This document shows positions 33,641 through 46,640 of a stretch of 64,000 bases of DNA, one piece after another. Location: contig JAKTNV010000042.1 of NCBI GenBank assembly GCA_022747635.1, positions 2,368,501 through 2,432,500 of the forward strand. The letters are read 5' to 3'. Origin of the DNA: Hetaerina americana. Taxonomy: Eukaryota; Arthropoda; Insecta; Odonata; Calopterygidae. The notes under the pieces are model-generated. The model was not told where the DNA came from and made no database searches. It saw nothing but the letters and a program-made list of their open reading frames with translations. Each line of letters begins with the position of its first letter. The stretch's first letter is position 1. Position numbers and translations under genes: made by a program.

Positions 33641-35200
33641 CCGAGGCGATCGCTGGAAAAGCGCACACGGTAGTCTCCTAATGCGAGGCGTAAAACACCG
33701 GAAAGGGAAAACGATGGCGGCGGCGATAAGCTCTCCCCCTCCTCCCTCTTCAAGCGGCGCGAAACGACTCTCGCCGTAAGCATATGCGGTGATCCCCTCC
33801 CGCATCCGCGTCTTTCTCCCCGTCTCGAAATAAACTACGAGGGACTCGGGGGTTCACACAGCCTGCCCGCCGTCCCGCTCACGCACTCGAGAGGCCGGTG
33901 ACGACGGCGAAGGGGTCGGACGACGGCGGACGCGGAGTCGTACCCACACGCACGCAATACGACTCCTTTCTGCTCCCGAAGAGTCAAAAGTCTTCCCCGC
34001 GCGTCTCATTGTGTACGCGACCGTCGTCCGTCGCGGGAGCCCCGTCGACTCCCGTCGTACCCGCGCTGCCGCCGCATGCGATATCACCCCCGCTCCACCC
34101 CCGACCCCCTCCAACCCCCCACGGGGAGGAGAGGATGGAGGCTCTTCATCTCCCCGATGACGGGGTGGGAGGGCAGCGAGAAGGAAAAGGGAAGAAGCAC
34201 GCCACTAGGCATTCACTCCCGATTTGCATCGGCCAGCAACACAATGGTAAGGGAGGAGAAACACTGGGAGAAAGAGAGGGAGAGGAGTCGGGGGAGAGGA
34301 CATTTTTATTTCCATTTTTCCACCTTTTTTGCGGAAGGCAGTATGTGTGTGAAAAGAGAGAGATAGAGGGCTGGAAGAAGGATTCTTTCGAGAACGGGAA
34401 AGAGGAGGGAAAGAGAGTGAGAGAGAGGGGGATGGAGGAGGGGGTCGGTCTCCCCCACCCTTTCTTTTCTACCTCCGACCTCCCTCCCTTCCTCCCGCGA
34501 TGAGAGTCATTGTTCGGTTCTCGTTTGCGGGGAGTAATGGTGGCGTCCGCGGAGGAGTCCCGCGGACCACCCATGGCGCCCTCCGGGAGTTCCCGTGCCT
34601 TTTCTTTCCCGTCTCCGTCCGTTCTCGAGAGGAAGAAGGGGTGGAGGCTGGCGGCGGCAGCTGAAGGCAAGACGACAAGGGATCACGATCTGCGAGGGAG
34701 ACGAGCTCAAGCCGGGGGGGGGGAGGTGAGAGGGAAGAGTCTCGCGGCAGTATAAGGCGGGGGGAGACACACACACACACACAAAGGGACGTTTTTCCAA
34801 GGAAACGGCCGTGGTGTCAACCCACCCGCGACCCTTCCTTCCCTGCCCTCCCCGCGTCGCCGGGATTGCCTGCCGAGCTGCGACTCGCGAAAACACGCGA
34901 TTCAATGTCTCTTTCCCGAGCGGCGGCTCTCGATGGGAACCGCTGCCCCGGATGGATTGCGCTCGATCGCCTCGGCGTTGTAGGGATGTGTGCTCTCCCG
35001 CGGTAATATCCGCGCTCTTGCTCGTGATTTGTTGCCGGCTTTCCCTCATTCGCCGGGGTCTATTTCTCTCTCTCACTCCCTTTTCACGAGAAGGCTTTCG
35101 GGCGGCCGGGTCGCGCCGTCCCCGACCCCCCGGCAGAGCATGCCGCCGGGACATGAAGGCGGGCGAGGAACTGAGTGGATAGATCACCGCTTGAGGCCGT
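33641..35200. promoter_or_regulatory. CpG island, candidate promoter region
   Basis: About 1.5 kb is rich in CG dinucleotides with sharp AT-rich flanks. Overlapping low-complexity ORFs occur on both strands (for example 33898-34503 plus, 34507-35187 minus); none resembles a known protein. A TATAAGG motif lies at 34751 next to a (CA)n run at 34766-34783. Regulatory use is inferred from composition only. Confidence 0.4.
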
Positions 35201-36830
35201 CACGAATAGGGAAATGGATATTTTTGTGACAACTTTAATTAAACTTTCGTTGGCACAGAATATTTCCTGATTAGTTTCTTATGGAAGAACGGGTTATTAC
35301 AACTGGGTTGGATTACCAGAATGGAACTTATTAAAAATTTTTCAATAAAATATCTGATATGGGAATTTTTTATGAGAATGCCATTAACTACATATAACTA
35401 AGGTAAGAGGAGAGTGTAGGGAGAGAGGAGGATTGAGAGTCTGGAATAAGCATGAAGAAAAAAGCAAACGCTGAAGTGAGGCCGTACACTCGGTGAAAGA
35501 TCCCATAATTTCAAAAATTTATCCCTCCATCTAAGCGAAACTCAAAAGCATTAATTACTTGGTGTGTTACCAACATATCACAATAAGATAAACGCCAATA
35601 TTTCGATCATTTATCTCAGACTCTGGACCACACTCCACGCGATCTTCCGCGGAATATTACTGCCAACGCATCAGTTCAATGAATTATGAAGATAGTATTG
35701 CAATAACCCATATTTCACGCATTTACCCAAACTTAGTAATACTAGCGCAAAAAATGTGTTGGAGAATTCTGTACTGACATCCTCACTTAAGGTACTATCG
35801 TAATTATTTTTTAATGGGGTAAAGTCTTCACACATATGTAAGTTCATTGTGATTTCTTTAGATGTAATAAAGTGTAATCACCTCCAAATCTTATCCATTA
35901 TTCAACTGTATCTATATTGCTAAACCATATAGTAGTCCAGTATATACCTGTAACTTAAATTAATGTCAGAGTATATCAGTAAAAATTTTGGTTAAAATTC
36001 TTAATCGGAGAGAAATCTATGTTTACACATTAAACGTTAATAGGCAAGGATTAATGTACAAGCCAATAACTTTTAAAAAAAGTGATGCATGCAATCTTAA
36101 TAACCAATTTGATTCAATGATAACATGTTTCTGGTATGGTTTTCATTCAGGATAATTTTAAATTCTAGCAAAACCGGTTCATTAATTGTTAAGAGAGTAA
36201 ATTGCAGGCACATTTATGCTCACCTCCAAAACAAAATTTGTTGAAAAATGAAATAATTTCCTCTATGATTTTGATCGGTGGAACTGAGATAATTCTCATA
36301 ATCTAAATAATTGTTATAAGAGACACAAATTGCAACTCCTTCGGATGAAAAATTATTTTCCCATTGCAGATTTGAGACTTATCTACAGGGAGCAAAAGCT
36401 TTTTTTCCAACTGAACCAACTGACCGGCGAATGGAGTTTGCAAGTTGAATGAATGTGACAGGATGACACATTAAAGTTTGAACAGATACGGCAGGTTATA
36501 CCGTTCGAGAAGCAAACAGTAAATAATAGCACTGATGGACAGATTCCGGGTGTGAATAGGATAGATTTGGCAAATCATTCAAGCGAGGACATTTGTGAAG
36601 GCTGAAGTCAACGATGCCGAGAAAAAATATTTATTCGAAAAATAACTCTTCAAAGCCTGTCCTCCTCGCCTCTATGCTCTCAATTGCGCAACAAATGCTT
36701 TAGAAAGTTCGCTTCTGCATAGAATAAATCTTTGTGCATTGACCACGTGTGACAGAACAAAGAGGTAGCACCTTCTTTCTCGGGGGGCATGGCTAAGAAA
36801 GGATCGAAGTCGTAATTCTCTCGATAAAGC
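35201..36830. other. AT-rich stretch, nothing identified
   Basis: No ORF or repeat of note. Confidence 0.5.
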
Positions 36831-37460
36831 AGCGGTGGCTTTTGAAGATCCCCTTCCGTCCTCCACTCCCTCCCTCCCCTTCGATCCCTCCCCCCTCTCT
36901 TCCACCCCGTCCCTCTAATCCTATTTCATCGCGAAACGCAACTCCACCTCCGAAGGGCCCGGTCACGCGGAGCGCGTGACGTCATGGTCATCCAGACTAA
37001 AAAGGGGTAAATTTGAACGCCCGCGATAGCACAAATAACGTGTTGCCGAGCGTAAATGGTGGTTGTGGACGGTAGCCGACTCACGAGGAAAAAATAAATT
37101 AAAACGAGAGAGAGACGGATAGAGAAGGAGAGGGGAAGGCGAGAACACTGATTCCCCCAATTCCGAGCTTCCGGATATCTCTGTGGCCACCGCTTGATGA
37201 AAACATGATTCGTGACGTCATTCCCATGCTTATTTCATCGCCTGTTTTGCTATGAGAGCCCCGCCGTTTTTGTTCCCGGGGAGAGGGGGAAGGGTGTGTG
37301 TGGGGTTTGTGTGGAAGGAGTAGAAGAGGCGAAGGTGGGCGCGTGCTGACGACAGCCAGGCGACGGATTGTTCGTTCGTCGCTTTTCGCGCTGTGGGCCA
37401 GAAGGAGGGAGGGTCAACGGCTCCTCCTCATTCGGCTCCATCCGGACACGCTCTCGTGAA
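36831..37460. other. GC-rich patch
   Basis: The stretch is C/T-rich then mixed GC-rich with several CG dinucleotides. It includes GTGACGTCA-type CRE-like sites at about 36976-36985 and 37213-37220. The role is unknown. Confidence 0.35.
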
Positions 37461-38230
37461 TGTCACGAAATGGCTCATTTTTATTTATGAGGTCGAATCG
37501 TGGAAACAATCATTTTTTCACACGAGTCACGGAAATATATAGTACACACCCCCGACACCCTTTTCTTTCCAGAAACGATATCCTGGCCGCTGTGTGAGCA
37601 AATATTTTTCTGACAAGGTCGTCGGAATTTTAAGACTTGCTACTTGAATTATTTATCCCAAAATAGAGATTTTAATGGTCATCCACCGGTAATGAATTCC
37701 ACTAATGTGGGAGCCGTTGAGTTATTACTCGAGTAGCATAATTGGCTGAAAGGTGATAACTTTCAGTCGTTTTCAGTGACAGCTGGCACCTGCTGCCCCA
37801 ATGCAATTTATATTGGTAGATCACACGCGAAACAATGGATTTTGACTAATGCTCAATGTAAATAAAACTTGTCACTGTTATTGTGAACCAACTGAAAAAC
37901 GACTAATGTGCCAGCATAAGTTGGAGAAAAGTACAATGCGAAACTGTGCAGTCTAGGCAGACCTGTGACAGCACTGATTGAATTACGAGCCTTACTCGTT
38001 AATGCCCCAATTCCGTGTTTGATACGAACCAGACGGCTATATTTTCTACAAGCGTATTCGTTTTATTTGCTTACACAGGAGCAACATCATTTCGCCCCAC
38101 GAAATGACACTGGGTGAGGACGAATCGCACAATCAAATTCTATCATTGTCGTTACTAATACTCCCTGTTTTGCACAGAGGTGCAATAATACGTAATATAC
38201 CTCATCGGTTTAAGTGCATGCTCACAGTTC
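37461..38230. other. Unassigned AT-rich stretch
   Basis: Nothing recognised. Confidence 0.5.
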
Positions 38231-38815
38231 ACGTGGAATGAACCCCTCGCTAAGCGATATCCATTGGCGGGGGCGTGAATTTTTCTATTGTTTTGAAATC
38301 GCCCCCTCGCCATTAGTCACGTCGTGCCGTCACCTTGCAGTCGTCATCGAACAAGGGTAGTCTCTGGGGGGGTGGTGGGCGCGGAGGCAGGAGTTTGGTC
38401 TGGGGAGGCGGGTACCACTCCTCAGAGCAATCATCCCGTCCCATTCCGGTGTGTTGTCCTCAGGCGGTCGCCTCCATTATTCACTCTGCTCCCTCTCCGC
38501 GGCCCCCCTCCCCGACCACCTCTCCCTCCCACCCTCGTCCCACGCTGGGCGACGGAATGAAACCTTCGCTCGGTACAAGCACGTAAACACGCCCTACTCC
38601 GACGCGTGCGACGCTCGGCGGGGAAAATCTCCAACTCGGGGGAATCTCAGATGAACCTCTCGGAGACAACGAACGCGCTAAGGCGCCTTCGTGCATTTCG
38701 GGGACAACTTCGAGTGCCGCGTGCGCGAACATGCCAGCGGTCGCTGGATGCACCGCGGGGGGGGGGGGTGGGGGGTGGGGGGGTGCGCTGCAGTGAATTC
38801 CCATGGATTCGTGCA
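38231..38815. promoter_or_regulatory. CpG island with long G tract
   Basis: Dense in CG dinucleotides. At 38757-38783 the + strand is almost pure G interrupted by single T's, a potential G-quadruplex. The overlapping ORFs on both strands are low-complexity and not credible genes. Confidence 0.4.
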
Positions 38816-40354
38816 GGATGAAGACATACATACGTACATTTCTGCGAAGTCACGAGAGTGAGTGAATGATGCCGAAAAATGTTTCCGGGAAACAGGTCAG
38901 AAAACAAGCAAATAATTAAACGCCTGATCAATATCTATGAGGTATTGAAAGATAAACGGAGATACGTCACTATAGGTACGTGAGGTAGTAAAAAAATACC
39001 AACTCCATCTTTAATAAGAACTTGTCTAGTGACATGCTCACAGTCTTCATGAAAAACCCATGGAAGTTTATTATCAGATGGGTAACTTGTAAATGATAAG
39101 GCTGTAGTCCACATTTCCACCACACGTAAAGCGCGTTTTAATGCAATTTATGAGAAATAAACTGAGGCGATATAAAAAATTCTCTGGTCGAAAGAAAATC
39201 TAACTGCTGTGCTGTAATTAAGTACTTCTCCATTATTTCCTCGATACAACCTCAAGATTGTGCTGAGGGGACGCCCTCCGGTCGACAGGCCTCTCAATAA
39301 ATTCTGCATATGCGACTGCACAGAGGGATTTAAGGCGGCCATGCTTAATGGGAAGGGCAGCGAGCGCTTAGTCAGTGGAAAACAAGACAAAAGACAAGAA
39401 AGGAAGGTAATGGCGAAAGTGACGACCAAGTAGGGTTATTAATGCCTTCGGGGGATCCGGGCAGTAACAGTCCTTCAAGCCGATTCACTAAGTACCTCAA
39501 GGCCTTATTCTGCGTCGGCAGCTACTGGTCGTTAAATTGCTGTCAGCCGATGCACCATTTATTTTATAATTGCTTCTGCCCAGAATTATAACTGCTCTCG
39601 TCTCATGGCACTAGGATTATCGGGTCAATTAGAGTTTTTTCCCCTCAGGTATAGGAATTTCCTTCATCCATCCAGAATATTTTAATGCAAGAGATTCTAT
39701 CGTGAAATTCAAAATCGTTTACATTGGAGTTGGTTAGCTGCTTTACAACCATCCCGCACCTTTCATCGGCGGACTTAAGAGTATTTAACGGCGGAGAATC
39801 ATTCATATCGAGTTATTTCTGGAATAGTGTATTATCTCCTCGAAGGGAGAAAATCATATTTCGATTCAGTGATTTAGTCATTATTCTTTGCGCTGCGCTT
39901 TAATTTTTTCTTGATAACATTCGCAACAAAAATAAACTCAAGCAATATTTTATAATTGAGGAAAAATTAATCCAAATATATGAGTTCGCGTGAATGAAAA
40001 TGCACGATGGAGGCGCACCAGTTGTGATAAATGATTCATTTTTAACTTTTTGATAAAATAAAATCTTTAGGGCTACAAAATACCTGTGGGGGTAACATCA
40101 AACCGCTTTTCAAGAAACGGGGGAGTGAAATACAATTGAATCGAAGATACTTATTGTTAAAAGTTCCTTGAAGAATGTTCTGTTTGAAATGCAAGTGTTT
40201 ACAATTTTGTGATAACTATACTACTGGTAATTAGTGTTCTAGTGAATGGGCTTTTAAAATTCAATATTCCTAGAAAATTGATTGTTCTCAATGTAAATGG
40301 ATATGCTCTTTTCATCATGTAAGATTGCGTTTCTTATTTTAATTTAAAATAACA
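38816..40354. other. Unassigned stretch
   Basis: No recognisable features. Confidence 0.5.
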
Positions 40355-40522
40355 TTGATTTTAAAATTACCACTGAGGCTTCTGGAAAAGAGCAAAAATA
40401 ACTTACTGAAGCGGACTTTTGTATTTCGCCATACTTTAGTAGTGCAATTTACAGGAAGACGAAGAGGTCAAAATCCTTCAAATGCGGTTTCCCATCGCCG
40501 TTCAAAAATTAAGGAAACGTTT

Positions 40523-40759
40523 ATGCGTTTGCGGAAACGTATTTCGTTCCTATCTATACTTTTATACCTGATAAGCCTTGTGAACTGCGGAGTACCTGGG
40601 CCTCTGCCTTTAAATGTAATTGCAGGCGTATTCAATGTTCCCGTAAAAAGTAATGATAGATTACATTCCGGCTGTTTGACGAGGAGGAGGAGTTTTCACG
40701 AGGAGCTTAATCATGATTTCGCTGCGATGGAGATTTGTATGAGGAAGGAAGAACATTAA
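40523..40759 (+). CDS. Candidate first exon or small secreted protein with signal peptide
   Basis: From the internal ATG at 40523 the protein begins MRLRKR, then a 14-residue hydrophobic core ISFLSILLYLISLV, then NC-G, an ideal signal-peptide layout with cleavage after Cys22. The next segment, GVPGPLPLNVIAGVFNVP, has a beta-strand-like LNVIAGVF that recalls the first strand of periplasmic-binding-protein-like receptor ectodomains, but this is only a resemblance. The frame ends at 40759 after a basic tail. A GT that could serve as a donor lies in CCCGTAAAAAGT near 40640. It could be a genuine 5' exon of a secreted or receptor gene, or chance. No other exon is identifiable nearby. Confidence 0.25.
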   Translation: MRLRKRISFLSILLYLISLVNCGVPGPLPLNVIAGVFNVPVKSNDRLHSGCLTRRRSFHEELNHDFAAMEICMRKEEH

Positions 40760-43560
40760 AGCCGCTGGTGAAAATTAGAAGTAGGTCTCTTTCACGGATA
40801 TTTCAAAAATGTATTACTGACCCCGTTGTACTAAGGTAGCAGTAATCATTAAACTAAGATTAAAGATACCAACTGTAGAACGGACAGATTTCAAATCTGA
40901 TTTTTCTCGTGAACGATAAGTTATCGGAGTAACTGCTAACGGTGGCGCTAAGAAAAATATTTACGAGGGCAATCCAATTCAGAGTGGTCATACATTTTTT
41001 ATTCGCATAATTCACCTTGCAAAAATTTAATTTTAGGTTTTAATGCTAGCTTAATGTGTAATGTTCACTTGGAACAAGATTTATTGGTTTGACTCCAGTA
41101 TTGCGACCGCAGCTGCCGTTGCAAGATCTGTTCGCCTATGGCCAGATGGAGGTAACTCGTGACGAGCTTGTAGAACTGGATGCTTTTAGAGAATCTGTTC
41201 TTCTCTATAGAATAGCAAGAAGATATTTGGAAATGCTTTAGTGCACGGCGAGCACCGCAAATGTTGTAGCTGACTATCTCGGAAGAATCAATGTGAAGAG
41301 TAGTTCCCTGTAGTCTAGCCCCACGTGAATTCTTCCTGTTCCCCAATGTTGAAAAACGCCTTCCTGGAAAGTGTTTTTCATCATTAGAAGCAGTGTTGAA
41401 GGCTGCTGAGGTATTTATAAAGGACTTATCAAAAATATTTTCCTGCATGACGTCGAAGACTGGAAAAAATGGTTGTAAAAGTGCCCAGCATCCAATGGGG
41501 ATACTTTGATCAGGAGCATAAAAATTTGGAGAATAAGTAATGCTATTTTATAAAAAATACGATAATTTTTTTATTGAACAGCGGATGTATTTTATTACTG
41601 GGTTGCCTCAGCAAGTGGAAGTTATTTTGCTTAACACTTATTTCACTCCCAAAGAAACTGCGGGAGATGCCGCAACAGTAATCTTATCTCAGCAACTTAT
41701 TTCACTGTTCTTATTACTGGCGACTCTTCTTGCACATGTTGAGAAATATTTTGCACTTAGATACCATTGTGTATGTACGCTGCTGTCAAAATTATTGTCA
41801 ATTCGGCCTTATATGGCATAAGAGTAGTATGGATCCTTAAAGTCTTTAGTAGAGTTTGCGACTTTTGAAAAAAAATATTTTAATTCATAAAACAGAATCA
41901 TAGCAACTCCAAAGATGTTCGAGAGCCAATTGCAATAAAATTAGACTAATTTACGGGAGATTAAGGACGAAATAATTGGCTGAGCCTAAGAGAACCAACA
42001 ATGCACACGAATGAATGGAAGTTTACCGTCAACCAGTCTTAGAATTGAAGAGGATACATTACAAGATAATGACTGGTAAATCTGGGATTCCGGATTTCCT
42101 CACCAGTGAACATCTATTTAACGATTGTTTGTTCCATGCTTCTCTTCTGGTTGCGTCTGGCGAGTAACGGACACACCTCATTAGCTGGCAGTTAGCTCGC
42201 TTCACACAGGGCGTAATGTCTGGAATGAAACACCTCGTGTGAATCGTCTATAATGTTGACAACGGGTTTATTGGACAGCGGTATAGCGTTACGCCTAGCT
42301 TTAACAGTTACAGGTGACACATTGTGTATGGCGCGATTGGTGTGTAAGTCACTCACCTTTACTTGGGTGGAACAAAATTGCCTGGACGTCGAAATATGTG
42401 CTGGCAAAGTCTTGAAGCCAAAAAATAAACCATGAAATTCCTACTTAACTCCTTCAGCGGAGATGGAACCTCACACTCTTCGGTGGCAGTGCTTGGCAAG
42501 TATTACGGGTCAGTTCATCATGCCCATGATTAGCAGGGTATCGAGCAAATGTCAAGCTAATGCCCGAAAGGCTGACAAGACCCGGATAATGAAGGTTAAA
42601 AGTTTTTGCCCACATGCCTAGGAACCTAATTGCTGAGGGTATTTGTGTTTACCTCTGTTCCGAAGAAATAGCGGACTGGAGCTCTTATGCTGGCGATTAT
42701 TTATTTTTGCATCCCTTACCCACTATAATTGAATTTAGTAGAATTATTTTATCTAGAGTAAAGATAACACAAAGTTAATATCGTGATAAACATCCAAATA
42801 ATTAGTAAATGTGAATTCATTCATTAGTTAATTATAAAATCTTGAATAGCTCCATAGTTGTAAAGCAGTTTTGCAAAAACGCAATTATTAAACTTTCAAG
42901 TTTTTACCCCAGCCTTCAGATAAAAAATTATTTAATATTCTCAATTTTATGACGCAGTCAAGGATTGGTTAGTAAGTAAATCAACAAAGAAATATGAAAA
43001 TGAATAGTACATAAACATACAAAGACGCTCGACAAATAAAAACGCTTCGGCCATACTTCTTTGAATTTTCGTAGCAATTAAGTTAATGCAGTATATGTTT
43101 GAACAAACAAAAATTGTTACAAGAATAGTAACTTTTGTTATTGTGTAATTTAATATTTTGTTAATTTATCTCTTAAATTTGATGAGTTTTATAATCCACT
43201 AAAAGCCCCAATTGCCAAATTATGAACCTTTTATACATCCCTAACTGCAGAATCTACCCTTCACACTCGCTTTATAGAAAACTAATGTGTTGCCTTGCCT
43301 TTGCTCTCGAAAGGCTTTAAAATTATATAAAAATTATTATTTTAGGGCGGACATAGGAGCATCATAATGAAATAATGATAGATACAAACGGACACTCTCA
43401 GCTCGCTCCATGCAAACCAATTTCAACCCTAATTTCAATTCAATTTAAAACATAATGGCGTATTTTGGAATTTTTGTTCCCACCTTTTCTGATCACCCAA
43501 CTATTTGCTTTTATATAGGTACTATACATTCCTTATATTACAATATAGATTGCTGATTGC
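40760..43560. other. AT-rich stretch; unassigned ORFs
   Basis: The 127-codon minus frame 41065-41448 and the 93-codon plus frame 41540-41821 match nothing I know. No RNA gene or clear repeat is seen. Confidence 0.45.
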
Positions 43561-43619
43561 CACTAGCCACTAGACGGGACCACCCATATAAGGGTGGCAA
43601 AAATCCGAGTCACTCATCT

Positions 43620-43665
43620 TCGACCTGAAGACGCCGAATGCAACTTCGGCGAAACTGTTGCCCGC
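43620..43665 (+). ncRNA. Hammerhead-like structured motif (PLE-type), copy H4
   Basis: CTGAAGA (43625-43631), one extra C, a perfect stem GCCGAA/TTCGGC (43633-43638 with 43645-43650) around TGCAAC, then GAAAC (43651-43655) and TGTTG. It has the same architecture and flanks (CGACCTGA before, AAACGACA after) as 25685-25730. The lower three stem pairs differ between copies yet remain paired. Confidence 0.4.
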
Positions 43666-43669
43666 ATCA

Positions 43670-45740
43670 AAAAACGACACGGTGAAACCCGATAATGCAG
43701 AATCCTTCAAACCACCGCCGCGAAAACCTACGCAGCCATACACCTGTCATATTTTTATCTTTCCACTTAATATATCTTTCTATTTTTTGAGCAATTCATT
43801 ATTTTCAGTTTCTTGTTATATACCCTCAACCTGCACATCCCCAATTAGTCTTTAGATATGTTTTACAAAAACTGTACCCCCTTTGATGATCTCTCATGTT
43901 AAAATTAATCATTCACATATTGAAATATGTCATGCCTTCGTATACTTTAATTTTGATTTTAGCCCTTCTATTGCTCGTCATATAATTTAAAAATCACAGG
44001 TAAATACGAACAGCGCTCTCTCGCTCGTCTCCATTGTCCTTACTCCTCTGTCTGTGGATATCATTTAATTATTACTCTCTTAATTATGTCGTCAGAAAAC
44101 TGAAAGTTTTTCCTAATATTTAACGATTTTACCCTTATTTCTAATGCCCTCATTATCATATGGTTCACGCGTGCCCCTACCAATTCCTGAATTCATTATT
44201 ACCTAATTGTTACTTTGCTTAAATTGCCAAACTTTTGTCAAATATTCTTAAATAAATTTTGACTCCTGTGCGACTCCTGAGTTAACTCAGTTCACTATTT
44301 TTCTCTTTTTTTCGGGATAGGAATTAAAATTCGTTCAAAGAATTCTTCCATGTGCACATTTCCGCAGACATGTCAGCATACACCAAACAACCAAAGCGTT
44401 CGTTTTATCCCTTAAATAAAGATAAAGAGTGCTATTTATTCCAGCTTCGATATTAGCATTCATAAATGCTTCCGGATAGGGTGCTTAAATCTTAATGATA
44501 TAAATCCCTATACCGCTATATCATTTAAAAAATGCGAGGAATTGTAAGCAATCATTTATCCTGATCATGAAGTGTATATCTTATGCACGTGGATGAATCA
44601 ACGTTTCAAATATCTTTCGAAGCTACTGGTAAAAGACGATATCGTTTTAAGATCCCTTGCAAGCATAAAGATAAATATTCCTTTCATTGTACGAGTATAT
44701 TCTTAGATGAGTGAAACATTCTGTATGACATCATTCCATGGTTGCGTAATCTTTCGCTATGGCGCTCCAAAGCGTGGATAGTACATTCATATTTCAAAAT
44801 ATTTATCCGCAAATGTGTGTGTATGGTTAATGGAAGATAATGTTTATCTGGAAATTCTATGTTCAATCCTCAGGAAATATTGCTTTCTTATGACAGCATG
44901 GGTTTTCGGAATTCGTCTTACAGTATCGAATAACACACACAATTTCAGGTACTGAGTTTTCAATATGGTATTATACAGGTGAAATACAATAATATCCCAT
45001 AGTGCTAATTGATTTTGCATGTGCTGAAATCATGATTTTACGCTAAAACTATTCTTGTGTGTTTTAGGTTAGACCAAGGGCTGGATGGTGAGAAAATACT
45101 ACAAAATATGCCATGGTGTCTCTTAGTAATTATAGAGAAGTATGATAAACATATTACAACATATAATGAAAATAATAACAAATAATTGGGATTTTGAAGC
45201 CGAAGAATTGCGTTACAAAGGCAATGGAGTTCCGAAAGAACGATCAGATGAGAAAAGATGTGAAAGAACAAATCGACGCTTTCAACCATCAAAATAAATA
45301 TTTTCCCTGCACAAAAACACCCTTGGACCATGCCCTCTATGTACGAATAAGGAACAGAATAAAAATAGACATTCTCCCTGAGCCGCGTCGGTATAGCCCA
45401 TATATCTGACAGACAAAAATTACATATGTGGACGGTGAAAAAATTCTATCCAGTTAGTCGAGCATACCTCTGGTAAATATGCTGAGCCCTATGAAGGAAA
45501 AAAGGACAATGAAAGCTTTCGGTTTCAACCCAACTCCCGTTGAATCACTTGACCCAGTGCCGGAGTAATGGCATAAACGAGGGTTCGTAGGCTATGAAAT
45601 ACTCGGGAGGGCCAGGCAAGCAACATAAACCAGTGCGGAGGGCGCACACCGAGTCATTTTTCATGCCTTTTATGAACCAAAAGATTGAGCATGAAAATGC
45701 GTAGCTAGAAAATGAGGAGCTAGAAATCGGGGTGGTGTTT
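43670..45740. other. AT-rich stretch, nothing identified
   Basis: Only short ORFs (97 codons or fewer). No assignable feature. Confidence 0.5.
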
Positions 45741-46640
45741 ACCATAGTCTCATCGTCATGACCACCTTAACCTCCTTCTCTTCGAAGGAGGGAAGAAGAC
45801 GTTTTTCATTCGCTTTCCACATTAATCTGTCTCCATTTGTCCGGATATCCTCCCTTCGTGAGGCCTGCTCCCTTTCAAGCGTCCTCTTCCACCCATGCAC
45901 TCATCCACCCCTCTCCTCCTACCACCCCCCTTCCCCGCCACCATCCGTCTCTCTCTCCGCGCACGGACCTCCCTTTCACGCTCATTCATCTCCCACACTC
46001 CATCTCCCCCTCCCCCGGATTCCCATTTATCCACCCCTCCCACCTCGACGCCACAGCCACCACCCACTCCCGCCGACACACCCACTCCGCTCTCCGCATC
46101 TTACGTTACACTTAGCACTTAGTCTTATTCACGCCAACTCCACATCCGGACCTCCCCCCTCCCCATCCCGCCCCCTCCGGCCCGCCATGCATTGCCGTCA
46201 AGGAGTGCGGCCGCGTCTGCATGTGGACTGTCCAAGCCCCAGAGTCCGCGTGTCGGTTTCTTTGTTTGTGTGGGTGTGTGTGTGCACGTTGTCTGTGTGC
46301 AAGCGAGCGAGCCTCTCTCGGATGTGATCTCCGGAGCGCGTGTGCGTCCGGCGCATGTGGGCGTTGCCCGGCAACGGGGCGTGTTTCCGTGAAAACCGGG
46401 CATCAATCTCGTTGAGCGGGGGAGACCACCGTCTCTTTCCCTCCGAACCCGGCTCGTGCACTCCTCGGCTCCTGTTCGGGGGCTTCCGAGGGCAATCCGA
46501 GCGGACGGGAGCGCCAACCCAACCCCCCTCGCGTATTTCGGTATCCCAACATCCCCCCCCCCCCGCGCACACGCGGAGAAATGATCCTCACCCGACCCCC
46601 CTCCGATGCCGCCCACGCTCCTGACGCTGTCTCGTGAATT
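45741..46640. promoter_or_regulatory. GC-rich island, first half strongly C/T-rich on + strand
   Basis: 45830-46180 is dominated by C and T on the plus strand (CACCC, CTCCC runs); 46190-46640 is CpG-rich with a run of C at 46552-46564. ORFs on all frames (for example 45758-46327, a Ser/Pro/His-rich 189-codon frame, and 46125-46709 minus) are compositional artefacts by my reading. Confidence 0.4.

Noticed and set aside
34507..35187. 226-codon minus-strand ORF as a gene
   Set aside because: Arg/Pro-rich low-complexity frame in a CpG island, with competing frames on both strands.
40560..40640. Naming the signal-peptide ORF an ionotropic glutamate receptor
   Set aside because: Only a short LNVIAGVF-like strand resembles such ectodomains; too little to assign a family.
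45758..46327. 189-codon Ser/Pro/His-rich ORF
   Set aside because: Produced by a C/T-rich tract; no domain and heavy overlap with antisense frames.
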